Part shown: piece by piece, positions 26,466-34,953 of the stretch
Position numbering within the stretch: the first letter of the stretch is position 1
Layout: each line of letters opens with the position of its first letter
NCBI GenBank assembly: GCA_937918935.1
Contig: CAKZSI010000071.1
Location: 1-64,000 of the forward strand
From: an uncultured Chloroflexales bacterium
GTDB lineage: Bacteria; Chloroflexota; Chloroflexia; Chloroflexales; Chloroflexaceae
Direction: 5' to 3'
Length of the DNA: 64,000 nucleotides
Position numbers and translations under genes: made by a program
The notes under the pieces: model-generated
The model's input: only the letters and a program-made list of their open reading frames with translations
What the model was told of the DNA's origin: nothing
Database searches by the model: none

Positions 26466-26972
26466 ATGGTCATCACTGGCTACGCCCGGCGCGTCAGCGC
26501 CTCCCTCACCCCCAGAGAGGTGATCGCTCCCGAGGTGGCCGCCAGCGGCGACCCCGCGGAGATCGCCGCCCATTGTCTGGCCGCGGTTGATGCGGAGTTT
26601 GCCGAACGCGCCCGCGAGGGTGACGTGCTGGTGGTTGATGGAGACCTGTCCGGCGGCGAGGGGGCCGAGGCAGCGGTGCTGGCGTTGCAAGCCGCGGGCA
26701 TTGCGGCGCTGATCTGCCGGGAGGCGGCGGCGGAACTGATCGCCGCCGGCGAAGGCTACGGCCTGCCGGTGTTGAGCGTTCCCCCTGCCGCGGTCCACCT
26801 CGCCGAAGGGACGCTCCTGCGGCTGGACCTCGAGCGCGGGCGCATCGAGGGCGACGGCCACACCTGGCCCTTCCCCCCTCTGACGCCCGCAGCACTCGCG
26901 AGCGCGCGCCGGGCGCAGGTGCTGGCGCGGATGCGCCGCGTGGTCGAGGAGGAGGGCCTCGCCGAGGGGTAA
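26466..26972 (+). CDS. LeuD-like (aconitase swivel fold) protein without the usual active-site motif
   Basis: About 168 aa from ATG 26466. The order of elements matches the small subunit of 3-isopropylmalate dehydratase: DPAEIAAHCLAAVDAEFAER corresponds to the LeuD helix pair, EGDVLVVDGDLSGGEGAEAA to the loop that normally reads GCGSSREHA, and ALQAAGIAALICREAAAELI and YGLPVL to the following strand and helix. The GSSREHA residues are absent, so isomerase activity is unlikely. The frame is open 147 bases further upstream, so the start is uncertain. No leuC is adjacent. Assignment is by eye. Confidence 0.6.
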   Translation: MVITGYARRVSASLTPREVIAPEVAASGDPAEIAAHCLAAVDAEFAERAREGDVLVVDGDLSGGEGAEAAVLALQAAGIAALICREAAAELIAAGEGYGLPVLSVPPAAVHLAEGTLLRLDLERGRIEGDGHTWPFPPLTPAALASARRAQVLARMRRVVEEEGLAEG

Positions 26973-27253
26973 GAACGCCCTCTGTCCGATGGAGGTTCTG
27001 GGAGAGCATGGCCCTCCCAGGAATGCGCCTTCGGAGAGGCGCGGGAAGGCTAAGCCTCCCCGCAACTGCCTTCTGGTCCGCCCGCAGTGGGAGGCTTGTC
27101 GTGATGTCGCTACGGCACGCCCGCCGCGGGCAGAACATTACGGATCGCAGAGGGCTGCGCTGTCCGCACCTCACCGCACAGGTACGCAACGGGCCGTGGA
27201 GCGCACCCTGTTTAAGCGCCGCCGCGGGCGTGGTGCATAGTAAGGGAGCCGGC

Positions 27254-28444
27254 ATGCGCGCGAAGGAGTTCCGGCGCCTGGTAAACGACCTGGCCCGGGC
27301 CGGGGAAGCGGCCCCGCCCCGCTGCCGGCATGCCCTCGAATGTGGCGGCTGCGCCTTTCAGGACCGGGCCTACCCCGCACAACTCGCCGCCAAGCGCACC
27401 GCCCTGGAGCGCATCTTCGCCGAGGCTGGCGCGCCGGTGGTCACCACAACCGAAACCTTCGACCTGGTCGCCTCACCCGACCCCTTCGGTTATCGCACCC
27501 GCATGGACTACGTGGCTACCAGGGGGCGCTTCGGGCTGCGGGCGCGCGGGCGCTTCAACCACGTGGTGGATCTTGAAGAGTGCCATCTTATTCCTCCCGA
27601 AGCCTTCGCGGCGGCCCGCGCGGTGTGGGCGGAGGCCCGCACCCTCGGCCTGCCCGACTACGACGTGCGGCGCCACGAGGGCTTTTTGCGCTATCTAGTC
27701 GTGCGCCGCAGCCCCGACAATGACCTGCTACTGGCGGCGGTTACCGCTGCCGGAGAGCCGGCAGCGGCCATGGAACGCCTGGCCGCCGCCGCGCTGGAGC
27801 AACCCGGGGTGGCCGGTTTTCACTGGCTGCGCAACGCCACCCTGACCGACCTTTCCTTCGGCGCGCCAGTGCGTCACTGGGGCGCCGCGACGCTGAACAT
27901 GCGCGTCGGGCGCCTGCGCCTGGCAATAGGCCCCAACACCTTCTTTCAGAACAACGTGCACCTCCTGGAACGGCTCCTCGACGACGTGAGCGCCGCGGTC
28001 GAGCCCGGGCCGCGCGTCGTTGCCGACCTGTACGGCGGGGTGGGCCTCATCGCGCTGACTCTGGCGCCGCACGTGGCCCGCGTGGTCTGCGTGGAGGCAG
28101 TGGAGGAGAGTGCTGCCCTGGCGCGCAAGAATGCCACGTCGAACGGCATCGCCAACGTCGAGGCGATCGCCGCTGACGTGGCAACGTACCTGCGCACCCA
28201 GGCGCCGGGCGCCTTCGACGTAGCGGCGCTCGACCCGCCCCGCACCGGCCTCGGCCCCGATGTCTGCCGCGAGTTGCTGCGCATCGGCCCGCGCCGGATC
28301 GTCTACGTCTCGTGCAACCCGCTCACCCAGATCGAAGATCTTCTCGCGCTTGCCCCAACCTACGCCGTGCGTTCACTCCGCGGCTACGACATGTTTCCCC
28401 ATACCCCCCACGTAGAAACCCTCGTCGTGCTCGACCGGGCGTGA
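27254..28444 (+). CDS. RNA 5-methyluridine methyltransferase (RlmD/TrmA family)
   Basis: 396 aa. An N-terminal [4Fe-4S] site is visible: Cys24, Cys30 and Cys33 (CRHALECGGC) plus a fourth Cys in LEECHLI (about residue 110), as in RlmD-like enzymes. The SAM motif DLYGGVGLIALTLAP is near 257, and the catalytic Cys is in YVSCNPLT (about 354), with the general-base region DMFPHTPHVETLV at the end. There is no TRAM domain, and at 396 aa it is shorter than E. coli RlmD. The ATG at 27254 has AGGGAG upstream. It methylates U in tRNA or 23S rRNA; the target is not decidable here. Confidence 0.9.
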   Translation: MRAKEFRRLVNDLARAGEAAPPRCRHALECGGCAFQDRAYPAQLAAKRTALERIFAEAGAPVVTTTETFDLVASPDPFGYRTRMDYVATRGRFGLRARGRFNHVVDLEECHLIPPEAFAAARAVWAEARTLGLPDYDVRRHEGFLRYLVVRRSPDNDLLLAAVTAAGEPAAAMERLAAAALEQPGVAGFHWLRNATLTDLSFGAPVRHWGAATLNMRVGRLRLAIGPNTFFQNNVHLLERLLDDVSAAVEPGPRVVADLYGGVGLIALTLAPHVARVVCVEAVEESAALARKNATSNGIANVEAIAADVATYLRTQAPGAFDVAALDPPRTGLGPDVCRELLRIGPRRIVYVSCNPLTQIEDLLALAPTYAVRSLRGYDMFPHTPHVETLVVLDRA

Positions 28445-28606
28445 GAGCAACGCTCCCGGGAACGGCGGCGCCGCAACCAGCTTGCCCTGCACCCCTCTGC
28501 TACAGGGCCTGTGCCGAGTCCGCAGGGTTTGGGGCAGCTATGCCTCCCCACGGCCCACCGCAGGACACGGGCTTTGCCCGGGCCCCGCCCTTCGATTCGG
28601 TTCGGA

Positions 28607-28649
28607 TTGACAATCAGTGGATCTACGGTAAAATAAGAACATTAGTTCT
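28607..28649 (+). promoter_or_regulatory. Sigma-70-type promoter overlapped by a LexA-type palindrome
   Basis: -35 TTGACA (28607-28612), a 16-base spacer, -10 TAAAAT (28629-28634), then AGAAC-ATTA-GTTCT (28636-28649), a perfect 5+5 palindrome at the expected transcription start. GAAC-N4-GTTC is the core of LexA boxes in Gram-positive-type SOS systems. Repression of the following two genes by LexA is inference. Confidence 0.6.
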
Positions 28650-28680
28650 CATACTGTTCCACAACCCTCCCACGCACGGG

Positions 28681-28706
28681 ATGCGGGGAAGCCAGGCTTC
28701 CCCGCA
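28681..28706. repeat. Palindromic repeat, family A
   Basis: ATGCGGGGAAGCC-A-GGCTTCCCCGCAT: a perfect inverted repeat of 12 or more bases in the leader of the next gene. It could form a hairpin in the mRNA. Confidence 0.85.
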
Positions 28707-28906
28707 TCCCCAACCAGGAACGCGTGCGGCGGGTTCTTGAGGGGACGGGTCGGTGACGGCGCGTCTCCTGGACCCTTCCCCACACGCCTTCGGGGGGCAA
28801 CCGGAGGGGCTGGGCAAGCTATGCGCGCCCGGTAAACCCTCATTCTCCGACCATGGTTCGCGCCGACGTAACACGGGCGAACGCTCCAGGAGGAAGGAGG
28901 TGAACA

Positions 28907-29419
28907 ATGGCGGTGACGAGCAGGGAACTCGGCGGGAACATGGCCCCTGTCCCCCGGAACCTGGGGCCGGCGGCCTACGTTCTGACGTTCTTGCTGGCGG
29001 CCCTGGCCATCCACGTGCTGGTGGGCGCGGCGGTGGAACGGGCGCGCGTTGCAGTGGACGATCTGCGCCATGGCCGGCCACGCACGGCCCACGTGACGGG
29101 GTACGTCGGCCATGGCGCGGAAGGCGTTGGGCGCCCAACCCATATCGTCGCTATGAACCTGGAACGCCAGGTAGTTGTGCTCGAACTACCCGGGAGCGAT
29201 CCGCAGCAGGCCCGTAGCCTGCCGGGACCGTACCTCTTCGGAGCGCGCCAGGAGCTTGCGCCTGTGGTATTATCTCTTCTAGATATGGACGGTGACGGTC
29301 TTGACGATCTGGTGCTTACGGTCAACAACGAACAGGTCGTCTATCTCAATCGCGAGGGCGCATTCCGTCTGCCCACGGCGGAGGAGCAGGCGCTGCTGGC
29401 GCAGGAGCAACTTCCGTGA
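28907..29419 (+). CDS. Single-pass membrane protein with FG-GAP-like Ca-binding motif
   Basis: 170 aa. One transmembrane helix (about 23-43, AAYVLTFLLAALAIHVLVGA), then an outer domain with a beta-strand repeat ending in LLDMDGDGLDDLVLTVNN, an Asp-rich DxDxDGxDD motif as in FG-GAP/VCBS repeats. A very strong ribosome-binding site (AAGGAGG) precedes the ATG. The last four bases overlap the GTG of the following hydrolase-like gene, so the two proteins are translationally coupled and probably act together at the envelope. Function unknown. Confidence 0.8.
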   Translation: MAVTSRELGGNMAPVPRNLGPAAYVLTFLLAALAIHVLVGAAVERARVAVDDLRHGRPRTAHVTGYVGHGAEGVGRPTHIVAMNLERQVVVLELPGSDPQQARSLPGPYLFGARQELAPVVLSLLDMDGDGLDDLVLTVNNEQVVYLNREGAFRLPTAEEQALLAQEQLP

Positions 29420-31179
29420 GCACATCCGACGACCAGGATCGTCCAGCGGATCAGCGGCGGCGCAAGCCTCATTTTGCTCTGGAGGGCGAGGATATCGCCC
29501 GTAAGAAGCGCCCTCCTCAGCCGCTTTCGACCCTCTTCGCCAGCGATGAAGCGGACTTTCCTACTTTCGCCGAGACACGTCCCGACCGCGCGGTCCGGTC
29601 TCGCCGCGATCATCGAGCAGCGGAAGGGCGCCCCGCCGCGATGGCGAGCGATGGGGGATCTGCTGAACAACACGGCCCTCCGCGCGCCAGAAAGGAGCAT
29701 TCACCGGCGCCCCGTGTGGACAGGCAAGCGACACGGCCAGGCTACGACCGGTCGCCCACCCCGATCAGGCAAGACCCGCGACCACGCCCGCTCGCGCCTC
29801 CCTCCGGGCCTGGCGGGTCCGATGAGCGGGTACGGCCGAAGGGTGACGAGGGGCGCGTCGTCGTGCGAACGGAGCGCGCGCGAACCCGCCTCGACACACG
29901 CTACGCTCTCCCTGATGATATCGGGCCCGACCCCGGGCCGCCAGCGGCGCTGCGCCCGGCGCAAGCGCGGGAAGCGCCAGACACCGCCGGGTGGCGAGAA
30001 CCCCTGACACTGCTCGACACATGGCTCGGTCCTCTGCTACCGGCAGTGCCGGCGGAGTTCGGGCATTGGAGCAAGGTCGCGCTGATCGCGCTGGTGAGCC
30101 TGGTGTTGATCATCGCCCTCCGCGGCGGACCGGGCGATACGCCCCTGGGCCGCTGGGTGGAGGCGCGCCTCAATGGCTATGAAGGCAGCGAGGCGATGAT
30201 GGGCGCCGTGGCGCGCCCGATGGGCGACTATACCGTCGAAGGGCCGCCAAGTCTCACCCCGCAACAGATTGACGCCATCCTGCGCTCCTATGGCTCGCCC
30301 GCCACGGGAACGGGCAACGACTGGTACAACCTCGGCCGGAAATACGGGATCGACCCGGCCTTTGCCGTGGCGTTCTTCATCCACGAAAGCGGCGCCGGCA
30401 CCAACCCCAACTGGGCCGGGATCAAGCCCGGCGGTGGTACGACCCACAACGTCGGCAACATCATCTGCGCCGGTTACCCGACATGCTACGGACGCTTCCG
30501 CGACTACGGCTCCTGGGCAGAGGGCATTGAGGATTGGTACCGCCTGATCTCCATCGAGTACATCCAGGGGCGCGGCACACGCACCGTGGCCGAGATCATC
30601 CCTATTTACGCCCCGTCCTTCGAGAACGATGTTCAGGGGTACATCAACGTTGTCCAGCGTCTGGTGGACGAGTGGCGCGCGCAGTTCAACAGCCCGGCCC
30701 AGCCCCTCCGTGGCCGGGGCCTGCCCGATGACGCTCGACCCCAGGGCAACCCGCTGCGGGCATCGAATACCATCGTGACCCAGGGCTACGGCGTCGGCAC
30801 CCACGCCCCCGTCGAGGTCTGGGGCGCCATTGATCTGGCCCTCGATGGCGATGGCGATGGCAGGGCCGATCCCGAAGGCACGCGGGAGCGTCCGATCTAC
30901 GCCACCCATAGCGGCGTGGTCACGGTCACCGCCAACAGCTACCCGGCAGGCAACCACATCTGGGTGACCAATGCTGCCTACCGCACCGGCTACGCCCACC
31001 TGGCCTCCTTCGCCGTCAGCGATGGGCAAGCAGTGCGCCGCGGCGACCTGATCGGCTACATCGGCTCCACCGGGATGTCGTCTGGTCCGCACCTGGATTA
31101 CCAGGTCTGGGTCCGGCAGGGTGAGCGGTGGGTGAACGTCAATCCGCTGGAGTACGGGGCGTTGGAGCCGATGCCATAG
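29416..31179 (+). CDS. Membrane-anchored glucosaminidase-like and degenerate M23-like protein
   Basis: 587 aa. Residues 1-200 are charged, Pro- and Arg-rich and probably disordered in the cytoplasm; one transmembrane helix is at about 217-236. Outside, residues 275-425 resemble glucosaminidase (lysozyme-like) domains, with FFIHESGAGTNPNWAGIKPG and a helix-rich end. Residues 455-575 resemble LytM/M23 peptidases: IYATHSGVVTVTAN, YAHLASFAVSDGQAVRRGDL, GSTGMSSGPHLDYQVW. Zn ligands look altered: the HxGxD motif reads WGAID and the HxH reads HLD. It may bind rather than cut peptide cross-links. The GTG start overlaps the previous stop. Possible role in cell-wall remodelling. Confidence 0.75.
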   Translation: MSTSDDQDRPADQRRRKPHFALEGEDIARKKRPPQPLSTLFASDEADFPTFAETRPDRAVRSRRDHRAAEGRPAAMASDGGSAEQHGPPRARKEHSPAPRVDRQATRPGYDRSPTPIRQDPRPRPLAPPSGPGGSDERVRPKGDEGRVVVRTERARTRLDTRYALPDDIGPDPGPPAALRPAQAREAPDTAGWREPLTLLDTWLGPLLPAVPAEFGHWSKVALIALVSLVLIIALRGGPGDTPLGRWVEARLNGYEGSEAMMGAVARPMGDYTVEGPPSLTPQQIDAILRSYGSPATGTGNDWYNLGRKYGIDPAFAVAFFIHESGAGTNPNWAGIKPGGGTTHNVGNIICAGYPTCYGRFRDYGSWAEGIEDWYRLISIEYIQGRGTRTVAEIIPIYAPSFENDVQGYINVVQRLVDEWRAQFNSPAQPLRGRGLPDDARPQGNPLRASNTIVTQGYGVGTHAPVEVWGAIDLALDGDGDGRADPEGTRERPIYATHSGVVTVTANSYPAGNHIWVTNAAYRTGYAHLASFAVSDGQAVRRGDLIGYIGSTGMSSGPHLDYQVWVRQGERWVNVNPLEYGALEPMP

Positions 31180-31504
31180 CCACGAGCACGGAGGAAGCAG
31201 CGAGAGGGATCGTAGATTGGCCCTGCTCGCAACAATGCATCTCGTCGAGCTACGAACGGGCTGCAACATTAACCGTTCTCTTACCGTCCTATCCGCGGTT
31301 GCGTGAGACTGTCTCAACACGCCGTGAGACCGGAGGCGACCAGCGAAAAGGGGATTTTCCTGGAAGGGCTTCGCCCTCCCAGACGCACCCCTCGGGCCGG
31401 GACGCGGGAAAACCGGTTTACCCACGCTCCTCCGACCGGCAAGCGAGCGGCGTGAGATAGTTTCCAGGGAAGCGACTGACTGCGAATAGCCGTAGGAGCG
31501 CGCA
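31180..31504. repeat. Gap with composite B-A repeat
   Basis: At about 31365-31430 there is a B element (CTGGAAGGGCTTCGCCCTCCCAG) followed by CGGGACGCGGGAAAACCGGTTTACCCACG (split here: CGCGGGAAAACCGG and TTTACCCACG), an imperfect A palindrome. Upstream, GTGAGAC occurs twice near 31301-31330. No gene is evident. Confidence 0.7.
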
Positions 31505-32089
31505 ATGCAGCCCCGTCTGAGGCGGAGCGCCACCGAGTCAATGGTGGCGGGCGTGTGCGGCGGTCTTGCCGAGTATTTCAATATTGACCCGGTGATCGTG
31601 CGCCTGATCTTTGTGGTAGTGACCCTCACCAGCGGGCTCGGCTTGCCGGCATACCTGATCCTGTGGGTGGTGATGCCCGGGGCGCCGTCAACCGGCGCGC
31701 AGCAGTCCGTTGACCGGCGTGCCCGCCGGGCCCAGGCGGCGTGGGAGACGAGCCAGCCGGCCACAACGGCGGTTGGCCGAGAGGGTCCTGAGCGCCAGGC
31801 CCGATCCCGGAGCGGCCTGGAGGTTCGGGAGTCGCCCCCGGAAGGCTACGACCCGCTCACCGGCCAGCCGTTGGGAAAAGAGGAACCTGCCCCCGGTGCG
31901 GCCCCGGCGCCACCCCGGGAAATGCCGGTTCAGCCCGAGCGCCGCAACACACGCTGGCGCACCCTCGGGGCGATACTCATCGGCATCGGAGGCGTGGTCC
32001 TGCTGGATCAGTTTGGTATTGACACGTCGTTCCTCTTCCCTGCCCTGCTGATTGTCGCCGGAGCGATCCTCTTGCAACGACAGCGTTGA
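31505..32089 (+). CDS. PspC-domain membrane protein
   Basis: 194 aa. The first 60 residues are a PspC domain (RLRRSATESMVAGVCGGLAE, then YFNIDPVIVRLIFVV, with a helix to VVMPGAP). A disordered Pro/Glu-rich linker follows, then two C-terminal transmembrane helices (about 150-192, GAILIGIGGVVLLDQF and FLFPALLIVAGAILLQ) like those of LiaF/DUF5668-type proteins. In bacteria PspC domains sense envelope stress; the partner here is not visible. AGGAG precedes the ATG. It follows the cell-wall hydrolase-like gene, a fitting envelope-stress context. Confidence 0.88.
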   Translation: MQPRLRRSATESMVAGVCGGLAEYFNIDPVIVRLIFVVVTLTSGLGLPAYLILWVVMPGAPSTGAQQSVDRRARRAQAAWETSQPATTAVGREGPERQARSRSGLEVRESPPEGYDPLTGQPLGKEEPAPGAAPAPPREMPVQPERRNTRWRTLGAILIGIGGVVLLDQFGIDTSFLFPALLIVAGAILLQRQR

Positions 32090-32210
32090 GGCTTGCCAAA
32101 CCGTTTACGATCCTGTATAACGAATAAAAAGACGTAGAAGCGGCTGCACCGCACCTCACTGGTAGTATAAAGGTCTTCACGAAAGAGCCAGGCTCTCTCA
32201 GAAGTTCCAT

Positions 32211-32639
32211 ATGCTCACGGCTGGCAGGAGCGCGGACACCAGGTTTCCCCAGGCTCCTGCAACCGGCTACGCTCACATAGAAAGGAGCAGGGCTATCGAG
32301 ACCGGAACCATCGCCCGCCGCGTTGTCGAGCTGGCTGAAGACAAACAGGCTGACGAGATTGTGCTGCTCGACATTCGCCCGCAAAGCGTCATCGCCGATT
32401 ATTTTGTGATTTGCTCCGGGGAAAGCGATCGCCAGATCCGGGCGATTGTGGACCATATCGACGAAAAGGTGCACCAGGAGTTCGGGCTGAATCCGCGCCG
32501 CGAAGGCGCCCCCGAAACTGGCTGGATCGTGCTCGACTATGATGATGTGGTCGTTCACGTATTCAGCCCGGCGCAGCGCGAGTACTACCGCCTGGAGCGG
32601 CTGTGGAGCAAGGTCCCGCCCGTGGTCGTCGTACAGTGA
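32211..32639 (+). CDS. rsfS: Ribosomal silencing factor RsfS (start uncertain)
   Basis: Binds ribosomal protein uL14 and blocks subunit joining in starvation. The core is intact from about 32300: ARRVVELAEDKQADEIVLLD, then ADYFVICSGESDRQIRAIVDHI, and WIVLDYDDVVVHVFSPAQRE at the end. The only in-frame ATG (32211) lies inside a degenerate repeat with no ribosome-binding site and would add 28 unrelated residues. A strong AAAGGAG at 32281-32287 points instead to ATC at 32295, an unusual start codon. The coordinates give the ATG form. No nadD neighbour is seen, although the two are often linked. Confidence 0.85.
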   Translation: MLTAGRSADTRFPQAPATGYAHIERSRAIETGTIARRVVELAEDKQADEIVLLDIRPQSVIADYFVICSGESDRQIRAIVDHIDEKVHQEFGLNPRREGAPETGWIVLDYDDVVVHVFSPAQREYYRLERLWSKVPPVVVVQ

Positions 32640-32689
32640 GATCTGCGAGGTGGCGAAGAGCCAGGTGAGTGGTCTGTAAATAGAGTTTT

Positions 32690-32812
32690 TCACTAACCTT
32701 CACCCCCTGCCCAACCCTCCCCCGCCGCGGGAGGGCGCCAGGCTCGTTACCCCGTTGGGTGAGGCTGGCAGGGGGGCGGAAAGGCCAGGAAACTTACGTT
32801 ACAGACTGGTGA
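32690..32812. repeat. Composite repeat, family C
   Basis: Runs from TTTTTCACTAACCTTCACCC through CCCAACCCTCCCCCGCCGCG to GGGGGGCGGAAAGGCCAGG and the terminal ACGTTACAGACT. It matches the repeat at 9520-9640 at both ends. It ends just before the SDR gene. Confidence 0.8.
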
Positions 32813-32824
32813 GGTTCCCGGTAC

Positions 32825-33547
32825 ATGGGTATGAGTCTGAGCGGTAAGGTAGCGATCGTGACCGGAGGAACCGGCGCCCTGGGTAGCGCGGTGGTCGAGG
32901 CGCTGTTGAGCGCGGGGGCCACCGTGGCCGTCCCCTATCGCCACGCCGGTGAACTCGAGGCGCTGCGCGAACGATTGGGGCGCACCAGCGAGGCGGCCCT
33001 CTCCGGCGCGCAGGTTGACCTCACCGATGAGCAGGGCGTGCGGGCCTACTACGATCAGGTCGCGGGGACGGCAGGAGGGCTGGACATTCTGGTCAACGTG
33101 GCCGGCGGCTTCGACGGCGGCAAGCCCGTGCACGAGACGGGTTGGGAGGTCTGGCAGCAACAACTCGACATCAACCTCAAGACCGCGGTTATTTCCTGCG
33201 CGGGGGCAGTACCGCATATGATCAGCCGCGGGGGCGGGGCCATCGTCAATGTCAGCACCCGCACCGCCACGCAGCCTGGAGCTAACCTGGCCGCCTATGC
33301 CGCCTCGAAACGGGCGGTGCTGCAACTGACCGAGGCCCTCGCCGCCGAGTTGCGTGATCACAATATCACTGTCAACTCGATTCTTCCCAGCACGATTGAC
33401 ACACCCGCCAACCGCCGCGCCGCCCCGCAGGCCAACCACAGCCGCTGGGTGCCGCCGGAGGCCATCGCACGGGTCATCCTCTTCCTCGTCGGCCCCGATG
33501 CGCAGATCATCAGCGGCGCTCACGTGCCGGTGTACGGCAAGGCGTGA
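32825..33547 (+). CDS. Short-chain dehydrogenase/reductase
   Basis: 240 aa, classical SDR. NAD(P)-binding TGGTGALGSA is near 13-22, NVAGG replaces the usual NNAG near 92, the catalytic Ser is in VNVSTRT, and the YAASK motif (Tyr158, Lys162) is complete. The closing SGAHVPVYGKA matches 3-oxoacyl-reductase-like members. It would reduce or oxidise a small alcohol or keto compound; the substrate is unknown. The start, ATG 32825 or 32831, has no strong ribosome-binding site because the repeat comes so close. A hairpin terminator follows. Confidence 0.88.
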   Translation: MGMSLSGKVAIVTGGTGALGSAVVEALLSAGATVAVPYRHAGELEALRERLGRTSEAALSGAQVDLTDEQGVRAYYDQVAGTAGGLDILVNVAGGFDGGKPVHETGWEVWQQQLDINLKTAVISCAGAVPHMISRGGGAIVNVSTRTATQPGANLAAYAASKRAVLQLTEALAAELRDHNITVNSILPSTIDTPANRRAAPQANHSRWVPPEAIARVILFLVGPDAQIISGAHVPVYGKA

Positions 33548-33550
33548 CGC

Positions 33551-33618
33551 CGGGGAACCGGGGGGTTCCCCCTGCTAGAGGAAAGGGTCAGGAAGGGCAT
33601 TGCCTCCCTGACCCTTTC
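33551..33618 (+). terminator. A-type palindrome and hairpin terminator after the SDR gene
   Basis: GGGGAACCGGGGGGTTCCCC at 33552-33571 is followed by a long inverted repeat: GAAAGGGTCAGG (33581-33592) pairs with CCTGACCCTTTC (33607-33618). T residues are few, so termination strength is uncertain. Confidence 0.65.
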
Positions 33619-33725
33619 CTGTTCGGTGCGGCGCAGTCGTTGTTGGAGGAGGGGCGGAGGCGCCTGACCTCTCCGAAAACCCCGCCGAGACGACGTGTCG
33701 CCGCAGCATGCACCCCGTAGGGATC

Positions 33726-34799
33726 TCACTCCTCTACGGGCGTATCCAGGAAGGGGTAGAGCATGCCGCTGGTGAGGGTGGAATGGGCCGAAGACCCCTC
33801 GCTGAAGCGGAACGAGCCCAGCACCTTCATGTAATTGGCCCGCTCGAAGGCTGCCGGCTCGGCTACGGCAAGCTGCGACATGCTCCCCTGCATCAAGCTG
33901 ATCGAGTCGTACTCATGCTCAACCATCCAGGCTTGCAGATCGGCGATCACGCCGCGCACAATTTGCTCGTAATTACCCCGTAGCAACGCCGACGCCATTT
34001 GCGTCACCTTCGCCCCGGCCATCATGGCCTTGAGCACATCGAACGCCGTGTGCACGCCGCCCGAGATAGCGAAGTCGGCTTGCACGCGCCCGTGGAGGAT
34101 GGCAACTTCGCGCAGCGGCAGGCGCAGATCGTCCGAGGTGCTCAGGCGTAGATTCGGCACCACGACGAGGTTTTCCAGATCGAAATCAGGCTGGTAGAAG
34201 CGGTTGAAGAAGACCAGACCATTGGCGCCCGCTTCGACCAGGCGCCGGGCGACGTTGGGCAGGGCCGTGAAGTACGGGCTGATCTTCACCGCCAGGGGGA
34301 TGCGCAACTCGGCCCGCACCGCGCGCACCAGTTCGACGTAAGTCTGCTCCAGTTGAACGCTGGTCAGGTCCGGGTCGGTAGGAATGTAGTAGATGTTGAG
34401 TTCGAGGGCATCGGCGCCGGCCTCTTCGATCAGCTTTGCGTAGTGGACCCAGCCGCCCTTCGAGACGCCGTTGAGGCTGCCGATGACCGGAATGCCTACG
34501 GAGCGTTTCAACCGGCTGACGTGCTCCAGGTACTGCTCCGGCCCGATGCTGTAGCGCCCGGTATCGGGCAGATAGCTCAGCGCCTCGGCGAAACTCTCGG
34601 CCCCGTGGCTGAGCAGGTAGTCAATTTCCAGACTGGTGTGGATAATCTGCTCCTCAAAGAGTGAGGACATTACCACCGCCGAAGCGCCGGCCTCTTCCAG
34701 GCGCTGCACCGTCTCCACGCGGCTTGAAAGGGGCGAGGAGGCGATAACGATCGGGGTTTTCAGGTGCAGGCCGAGGTACTGGGTGCTCAGGTCAACCAT
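33726..34799 (-). CDS. Dihydroorotate dehydrogenase-like flavoprotein
   Basis: 357 aa TIM-barrel of the DHOD/PreA type: [20 protein letters not shown] at the start, [20 protein letters not shown], a [11 protein letters not shown] block, [13 protein letters not shown] (Lys for FMN), [11 protein letters not shown] and a C-terminal phosphate-binding [18 protein letters not shown] precedes the ATG at 34799. It lies directly downstream of nifJ on the same strand, a pairing seen in many bacteria (recalled). The physiological reaction is unknown; it may take electrons from reduced ferredoxin. True pyrimidine PyrD is less likely. Confidence 0.85.
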   Translation of the reverse strand: MVDLSTQYLGLHLKTPIVIASSPLSSRVETVQRLEEAGASAVVMSSLFEEQIIHTSLEIDYLLSHGAESFAEALSYLPDTGRYSIGPEQYLEHVSRLKRSVGIPVIGSLNGVSKGGWVHYAKLIEEAGADALELNIYYIPTDPDLTSVQLEQTYVELVRAVRAELRIPLAVKISPYFTALPNVARRLVEAGANGLVFFNRFYQPDFDLENLVVVPNLRLSTSDDLRLPLREVAILHGRVQADFAISGGVHTAFDVLKAMMAGAKVTQMASALLRGNYEQIVRGVIADLQAWMVEHEYDSISLMQGSMSQLAVAEPAAFERANYMKVLGSFRFSEGSSAHSTLTSGMLYPFLDTPVEE

Positions 34800-34953
34800 C
34801 GCAGTAGCTCCTGGATAGGGGAAATCCGGATGACCAGGAACGGGCAAGTCGGAGGCCCAGGAGCGCCAGCATCAGCGCCGCTCAGCGCACATCCGCCGTG
34901 CTCCTGGTTCCCACGTCTCCCGCGCTCCCGGCCTCCCGGCTCTCTGACTTGTC

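Larger units (their letters stand above)
28445..28906. other. Long leader region with promoter, operator-like palindrome and repeat
   Basis: 462 bases without a gene. It holds a consensus-like promoter with a GAAC-N4-GTTC palindrome at 28607-28649, an A-type palindrome at 28681-28706, and a strong AAGGAGG just before the next start. If the promoter is right, the 5' leader is about 265 bases. Confidence 0.65.

Noticed and set aside
29701-30182. Several short Arg/Pro-rich frames overlapping the cell-wall hydrolase-like gene
   Set aside because: They mirror the low-complexity N-terminus of that gene in other frames.
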